Shown here in pieces: positions 58,219 through 64,000 of a stretch of DNA of 64,000 nt; position 1 is the first letter of the stretch; the number at the start of each line of letters is the position of its first letter. The stretch comes from Apoda limacodes. Its lineage: Eukaryota > Arthropoda > Insecta > Lepidoptera > Limacodidae. The stretch spans positions 21,630,205 to 21,694,204 of the forward strand of contig OX291558.1 of the NCBI GenBank assembly GCA_946406115.1, written 5' to 3'. The notes below the pieces were generated by a model that saw only the letters and a list, made by a program, of their open reading frames with translations, had not been told where the DNA came from and searched no databases. The position numbers were made by a program, and so were the translations under genes.

Positions 58219-58335
58219 GTCGCTTAGGTTGTGGAATGAGCTCTCTGCCAAGGTTTTCTCTAGGACTAAAGTATAGGGCTCTTCAAGAAAGAAGTTATTA
58301 GATTTTTGGAGGGTCCGCAAGGCGCGAAAGATGTC
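58219..58335 (+). mobile_element. LINE family A short fragment
   Basis: GCTTAGGTTGTGGAATGAGC, then TGCCAAGGTTTTCTC, CTTCAAGAAAGAAGTTATTA and GGAGGGTCCGCAAGG match the family A C-terminal coding part. Both ends are truncated. Confidence 0.75.
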
Positions 58336-58433
58336 TTAAAATACGTTAGTGTGCCCCCACAAACTAATACGTCGCTCACTTAATTTATTACGGATGTATG
58401 CGGACGACGTCACGGGGTATCCATTTGCTTTAT

Positions 58434-58600
58434 ACCAAAACCTTCTCTAGAAAGTAACAAATACTTTTTTAAAACCGCACCAAAATCGGTTCAGCCAAAC
58501 GCGAGATAATCGCGTACAAACATACATGTAAAAATAGGGGTCAAACTGAGAACCTTCTCCCTTTTTGGAAGTCAGTTAAATAAAGGGCATTTATTATTAT
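58434..58600 (+). repeat. Lepidopteran dispersed repeat tail
   Basis: AAAACCGCACCAAAATCGG, TTCAGCCAAACGCGAGATAA, then GAGAACCTTCTCCCTTTTTGG, AAGTCAGTTAAA is a common tail wording in lepidopteran genomes. Confidence 0.55.
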
Positions 58601-58659
58601 TGCATTGGAGGGTCCACTATTTTAACACAAGTAAAAATATTTTCTTGAACCTTCTGTTG

Positions 58660-59463
58660 TACCTCCTTCATTGGACACTTCAGACTTTATACCAGGAAAA
58701 CCCCATTCACTGTAGTCCCACAATTCCAGAACACTCCCCTCTCCATCTCCAAGAGCATTGGGATCCTTGGCGTTGACATCTCCAGCGATGTTCAGTTCCG
58801 AGATCATTTGCTAGGCAAGGTAAAGCTGGCGTCCAAAAAACTTGGTGTACTCAACAGAGCGAAGCAGTACTTCACGTCGGGGCAAAGGTTGCTACTTTAC
58901 AAGTCGCAAGTCCGGCCCTATATGGAGTACTGCTGCCATCTCTGGGCGGGTGCACCCGGATACCAGCTTGGCCCTTTTGACTCGGTTCAACGACGGGCTG
59001 TGAGAATTGTCGACGATCCCAAACTCACTTGCGGTATCGAACCCTTAAGTCTGAGGAGAGACTTTGCCTCCCTGTGTGTGTTCTACCGCTTGTACAATGG
59101 ATTGTGTTCTGAGGAATTGTTCGAAATGATGCCCACGGCTACTTTCTACCATCGCACCGCTCGCCATCGACAGGGAATTCATTCTCACACTTTGGAACCA
59201 AAATGGTCGCGAACAGTGCGGTTTCAGAGAAACTTCCTCCCGCGAACCCTTGGGTTGTGGAATGAGCTCCCTGCCAAGGTTTTCTCTAAGGACTACAGTA
59301 TGGGGTTCTTCAAAAAAGAAGTTATTAGATTTCTGAAGGGTCGGCAACGCGCGAGTGATGCCCCTGGTGTTGCAAGCGTCCATAGGCTACGGTGACCGCT
59401 TACCATCAGGCGGACCGTAGGCTTGTTTGCCACCTTAGTGGTATAAAAAAAAAAAAAAAAAAA
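58660..59463 (+). mobile_element. LINE family A, longest 3' copy in the window, with poly(A)
   Basis: From about 58690 to 59395 one frame runs open: IPFTVVPQF-like start in a neighbouring frame, then IGILGVDISSDVQFRDHL, GKVKLASKKLGVLNRAKQYF, YKSQVRPYMEYCCHLWAGAP, SVQRRAVRIVDDP, YNGLCSEELFEMMP, RFQRNFLPRTLGLWNELPAK and FFKKEVIRFLKGRQRAS to the stop. This is the post-RT C-terminal region of a LINE polyprotein. The 3' UTR ends in an A run at 59446-59463. The RT itself is missing (5' truncation). The open frame and pure A tail suggest a fairly recent insertion. The exact left edge is not clear. Confidence 0.88.
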
Positions 59464-60060
59464 ATTTTGGCCTCACGAATTTGTGAACTTCCATATCGGA
59501 GGTATGTGTTACGAAACCCCGCAGTTTAACAAAAAATATGTTGCAGGCAATCATAAGAAAGCTATGTTATTATCAGTCTTTTAGAAATTAAGTTTGAAAT
59601 CTAATACTCAACTGTTTTCTTATAATTCACAAAAAATCATTAATTGATTATTATGTTCCCGCGACTTGAACTAGAATTTTGAAGCGAAAAAGTTTGTTTA
59701 GTAATTTAATAAAAGTTTATTATTGACATTTATTTGCTTAAATGGTTTCAACTACTTAATATTATTAATTTTTTACTAGAGTAAAACTGGTGTAAAATGT
59801 TAATCAGAAATTCAACGCTGCTGTCAAACTTAATGTTATATATGAGATCAAATTGCGTTAAATCAAATGAACTCAACGCCAAAATTACAACGGCGTTACC
59901 CATGGGAGCTTTTATATAATTATAGCTCAATTAATTGTAAGGGGAAAGCGTCAGCAAATTACTGTAAATAAAGTTGATAAGAATAAAGTTATTAATGAAA
60001 TAGTAGTTTTTGCCAGCGACTTTATCCGCGCTTAATTTGCATATCAGCGATTCTTGCCGC
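59464..60060. other. AT-rich intergenic, nothing recognised
   Basis: No supported feature. Confidence 0.35.
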
Positions 60061-60311
60061 AACTTTTTAATTTTAATAAGGAAGTTTGCTATAGCAAGTT
60101 TTGGTTATAGTTTCTGTGGGAACTTTTTAATTTTAATAAGGGAGTTTGCTATAGCAAGTTTTGGTTATAGTTTCTGCGGGAACTTTTTAATTTTAATAAG
60201 GAAGTTTCCTAAAGCAAGTTTTAGTTATAGTTTCTGCGGGAACTTTTTAATTTTAATAAGTAAGTTTGCTATAGCAAATTTTGGTTATAGTTTCTGCGGG
60301 AACTTTTTGAT
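60061..60311 (+). repeat. 60-bp minisatellite, four full units and a partial
   Basis: Units start at 60061, 60121, 60181, 60241 and 60301 (partial). The core is AACTTTTTAATTTTAATAAG followed by (G)AAGTTTGCTATAGCAAG and TTATAGTTTCTGCGGG. The period is a multiple of three, so the + strand stays open (20-residue repeat NFLILIRKFAIASFGYSFCG) from 60010 to 60330. I regard the open frame as a by-product. Confidence 0.95.
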
Positions 60312-61670
60312 TTTTCACGATAAAATGTAGCGTTTGCATGAATTCATGGTAGCGCTATGTCTTTTTACAAATCATAGTAAACACACACAGTTTAAATTTT
60401 GTGTCGAGCAGTAGTAACAAACCTACTAGCTCACAAACTTTCGTATATTATACTAATAAAGTCGACTTTTACGGAATAGGAATATATGTAGCGGAAGTCT
60501 AAAACAGAAACCTAGATTTATGCGATTTTTCTAGTGCAGTACCTAGCCTTTGGATGTCAAAATTTGAAAAGGTATTACATACAAAAGTTAGTGCTTTTAT
60601 TTTCCTTTAAGAGGTAGGTAGGTATTTTGGAAGTATGATATTGAAACTTTGAAGAAAGCTCTTAAAAAAATCAGATTATAAGTTGTACCTATCTAATTAC
60701 ACACAATTGATTGTTTAATGATCTCAGAAACAATTTCGCAATATTTATCTATTGAAATTGTTTGTTCTGTAGGTATCTGTGTACCTACTGCAAGCAATAT
60801 TTTATGTCTTTTTGATATATATCCGTCTACAAGTAGATATGTGATATGCATCACATATCATATCAGTATTCTTAACAAGTCGTATTTTTGTCTATATGTA
60901 TGTATGTATGTCTAACATGGAACTATAGGAACTGAAGCAGAATCGTACTGAATTCTCCTTAAGGCTAAGGCATACCCTAGCAAAAGCGTGCCGTTTCGAC
61001 CAGTGTAAAAGGACATATTACACAAGTAAAACATACAAAGAGACACAGTTCCGCGTATGATAGGCGCTAGCTGATCGCACGTTGAAAATTTTAATTTCCT
61101 CGATTTTTTGTCGGTATAAAATTCAAATTTTTATTTAGAACAATAAAATAAGCAAATTCAGTTTGTCACAATATTATATATTTTATGAAATAAGAATTAA
61201 GAGAATATCACTCTTAGTTTTCTAAACAATTTAAATAAAAGCCCAGAACAAGTGTGTCTGAATTTTATTTTTTCTACATTTTTGATATCCAAATATTACT
61301 TAATTAAGGTTTAAACTACATAGTACTGTAACAAAATCAATTTCTTGCAAACTTAACTCGTTTGGATATGCCATCACCTTAAGGTTATGATTTTGTGTTT
61401 ATTAGATAAACCGACCATCCTCCTGTTAGGCATATGACGCTCAATTCTCTTGACTAGTCCTATTTATACTATGAATGTTCCTTATTTTGTAATTTTTAAA
61501 TTGATGGTGAACGCTTCACATGACCTAAATCTGTTGTAAGCTTCATTCACTCAAGTCCAAATAACAATATATTGTTTTATGTATGTCTGTAAGGTCTACA
61601 ATATCTTTACAGTACATACGTTATATGTTTTATTTGTATATTTCGATTTAATAAGCAATAATTTTTTTAA
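60312..61670. other. Intergenic, nothing recognised
   Basis: No gene supported. The 65-codon frame at 60718-60915 ends in ATGTATGT repeats and has no recognisable motif. Confidence 0.35.
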
Positions 61671-61677
61671 GATTATT

Positions 61678-61801
61678 TCACGCAACAAACTGTACTGAAC
61701 TGGTGTATCGTCGCTAGTGTCGTGTAAGGTCACATCATTTTAATATGGCGATTGTAGTTTTGATTCTTGATCACTGGGTCAGAAAAATTTGTTACACTGT
61801 A
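61678..61801 (+). mobile_element. MITE family M1, copy 3
   Basis: The right end GGGTCAGAAAAATTTGTTAC, ACTGTA and the interior TCGTCGCTAGTGTCGTGTAAG, CACATCATTTTAATATGGCG match the copy at 34987-35122. The left end (CGCAACAAAC..ACTGAACTGG) is diverged. Confidence 0.7.
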
Positions 61802-62251
61802 CGTCTATATAAGTGTGAAATAGTCTGTATTACCAGCCTCTAGGCATTCGAAGTTCTAGAGTAATGTGTTTCATCGTCACTGCCTGCCTTAGAACGATTT
61901 CGATAAATGAAAACTTCGAAAAGGCGGGTTTTTAAAACTGTTTTTGAATTAAGCAGATACCCGTTATACGAAGTGTTAGGAAAGGTTTTATGTAATATCT
62001 CGCAAACGCATTGTTTACTTTTTTAATAAACCATTCTATTTCGATAATGATTGAAATGCACAATTTGACAAGAGACACAGAACTTTACTCGTATTGGTTT
62101 TAATCCCAAGATTGATTGACTGCTCGCCCGAGACCCGTTAATCTAGCTCTTGCAGTTGGTTTGGTCGAGGTGATGGATTGAGTTCAATTGGAACAGATGT
62201 TTAGCTATTTGCTACAAAATGTAAATGTTTCTGTTAATTGCTTATATTTTT

Positions 62252-62703
62252 AACAACTCCTAGTGAATTATTAAGTCCTAGTATCTTACAAACACACAAA
62301 ATATTCATAGAATTAAGAAATTTAATATAAATAAACATACATAGAAATAATCTTTCTTCTATATATTATATTTATATTTGTAAAGGGATTTATACTATAT
62401 CTCTGTATTAAGAATGCGTAAATGGTATTTTTATGTTTCTGTGAATTTTATTTAGTCTACGCAGAATTCAGGTTATAAGTAAAGGGTTTGTTAAATTTCT
62501 AACATTTCTACGGAGACTGATTTACTTTAATTTTGGAGATTTTACAACCAACATTTGTGAAATTCCACATTAAATAATGTTCCGTCAATATATATATAAA
62601 CAAAACAACTCCTAATGACTTATAAAGTCCTAGTACATCAGTCTTACAAACACACAATTATTCATAGAATCAAGAAATACAATATAAACATAGAAATAAT
62701 CTA
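62252..62703 (+). repeat. Direct duplication of about 105 bp, 351 bp apart
   Basis: AACAACTCCTAGTGAATTAT, CTTACAAACACACA, ATTCATAGAAT and CATAGAAATAATCT occur in order at 62252-62355 and again at 62603-62703, with a few substitutions and small indels. The spacer is AT-rich and unique. Confidence 0.75.
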
Positions 62704-63598
62704 GCTGTAATAGTTTAATTAATTGAGCACTTACACCAACTGTAAGGATTGATGCAGGTTTAAGTTCTGGCTCGAAGTTATTGTTTTAACTGAATCTTTG
62801 CTATAAAGGTCTGGGCTATGGCCTAAATCGCCTTGCAGAGGGCCCATGTTCCAACAGATGCTGGTAAGAAAATACAGTATCTCTTAGTACGATATCGATT
62901 TGCATAAATATTCTTCGAATGTATACTTCTCTACAGATAAAGGAAATTTAGTAAAGGGGTTAAAGAAACAAGCAAATTTTGAAAGTTTTAATCGTTAGCA
63001 TATAGCACCGTAAATATGTCGACAATAAAGTTGCCATTTGGTTGGAAGTCACACCACTTCTTTGAGGAATAATGTGTTTTTCTTATATAATTTTTATTTA
63101 TATAAAGTCCATATTACCACTCATTAAGACTATTATTTAAATTATTTTTAAAAGTAATTAAAAATATGAAGAGAATAACTTTGAGAATTTTAAAAACCCC
63201 ATTTACGGATTTTTACGCAATTTGGCAACAAATTACTCAGTTGAGACTGTTTGTATATTAATAATGTTGATGTTTTTATTTACTAGAATATGATTAACAT
63301 ATTGGTCTTATTTACTAAACCAAAGTATAGTAGAACTTTCCCACCTTTACATTTATGTGTGCGAAGTATTAATTTGAAACCTTGTTTTACCTGTATTAAA
63401 AATGGTGTAGACTGTATATTAAATAAACGGGTTCTTTTAAGGTGAAAAATACGTATATTTCCAAGTAGCTACTTATGTCAAAAGTCAGAATAACAATAAG
63501 AAATATCTATTTATCTAAAAAGATTATTAGATATGTCTTATTAATTCAATAATATGAAACATACACAAAAAGGTGCCAATTTGGTACAAGTAATAATA
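62704..63598. other. AT-rich intergenic, nothing recognised
   Basis: No supported feature. Confidence 0.35.
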
Positions 63599-64000
63599 TT
63601 TTTTTTTATGCCAATAAGTCAGCATACAAGTTTGCGGTCCGCCTGATGGTAAGCTGTCATCGCAGCTTAAAGTCGCTTGCAACACCTGGGGCATCACTTG
63701 CGCGTTGCCGATCGACCTTTCAAAATCCAATAACTTTTTTTTTGTTCATGCTACAACCTATTCGTTTGCGGGAGGAAGTTTCTCTGAAACCGCACTGTAC
63801 GTGACCATTTAGGGTCTAAGGTGTGAGGATGAATTCCCTGCAGATTGCGATCGCTGCGATGGTAGAAAGAAGCCGTGGGCATCATTTCGAACAAATTCTT
63901 AGAACACATCTCATTTACAAACGGTAAAACACACACACGGGTGCAAACTCTCTCCTCAGACTTTAGTATTCAATACGGCTCATAAGTTTAGGATAGCTGT
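63599..64000 (-). mobile_element. LINE family A 3' copy, antisense, cut by the window end
   Basis: The poly-T at 63599-63608 is the A tail read backwards. Next come GTCCGCCTGATGGTAAGC, the KKxVIxF-coding stretch, TTTGCGGGAGGAAGTTTCTC and GGGCATCATTTCGAAC, reverse complement of the family A end. The 63936-63751 minus frame encodes SKNLFEMMPTASFYHR. Small indels break the frame near 63750. The 5' end is beyond the window. Confidence 0.85.

Noticed and set aside
59045..59383. Antisense open frames over LINE family A copies (also at 4395 and 15823)
   Set aside because: Shadow frames of the LINE C-terminal coding strand; they recur only because the LINE recurs.
60061..60311. CRISPR-like array or a repeat-protein gene
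   Set aside because: There are no spacers; the open frame follows from the 60-base period and lacks any gene context.
62815..62870. A second RTE 3' tail
   Set aside because: Only 'ctatggcctaaat' is shared with the 7305-7435 block, too short to support.

Overview
The window looks like AT-rich, intron-bearing nuclear DNA of an insect, most likely a moth or butterfly. The reasons are one eight-exon receptor gene of an insect family, repeat tails of a kind common in Lepidoptera, and many decayed non-LTR retrotransposons. No bacterial-style gene organisation, rRNA or intact tRNA gene was seen. All family assignments are by eye; no database search was possible.

The one well-supported host gene is on the + strand at 34421-44468. 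Eight exons whose phases all agree give a 2,754-nt reading frame (917 codons plus stop). The product has a signal peptide, insulin-receptor L1, Cys-rich and L2 domains, three fibronectin III modules, one membrane segment and a 45-residue tail ending in a stop, with no tyrosine kinase. This matches the kinase-less insulin-receptor decoys (DR2 type) described from higher holometabolous insects. Its introns hold MITEs, a 32-bp minisatellite, a LINE fragment and a triplicated 3' splice site.

The second main object is an 8.56-kb LTR element at 46295-54856, about 1.8 kb downstream of that gene. It has two almost identical LTRs of about 2.05 kb, a 4-bp target duplication (AGCT), a polypurine tract and no coding capacity in its 4.46-kb interior, so it is a LARD-like non-autonomous retrotransposon. 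The LTR carries an Inr+DPE core promoter, a leader with three perfect hairpins and a splice donor. The 3' interior carries four spaced hairpins with an invariant CACG-TGG-CGTG apex and basal stems that differ by compensating base changes. This is the best candidate here for an undescribed system.

The rest is a repeat graveyard. 1-5.3 kb: gypsy pol end, two antisense LINE relics, and a sense LINE nested in one of them. 7-13 kb: RTE tail, SINE-like block, Rex1/CR1-like LINE interrupted by a MITE, and another LINE C-terminus. 16-25 kb: LINE tails, a three-copy unclassified repeat and an RTE relic. 28-32 kb: tyrosine-recombinase-like relic, LINE RT fragment and mariner relic. 55-64 kb: a degenerate tandem array, a 60-bp minisatellite, a MITE, and several copies of one LINE family that recurs at least eight times. 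Long AT-rich stretches between these hold nothing I can support.
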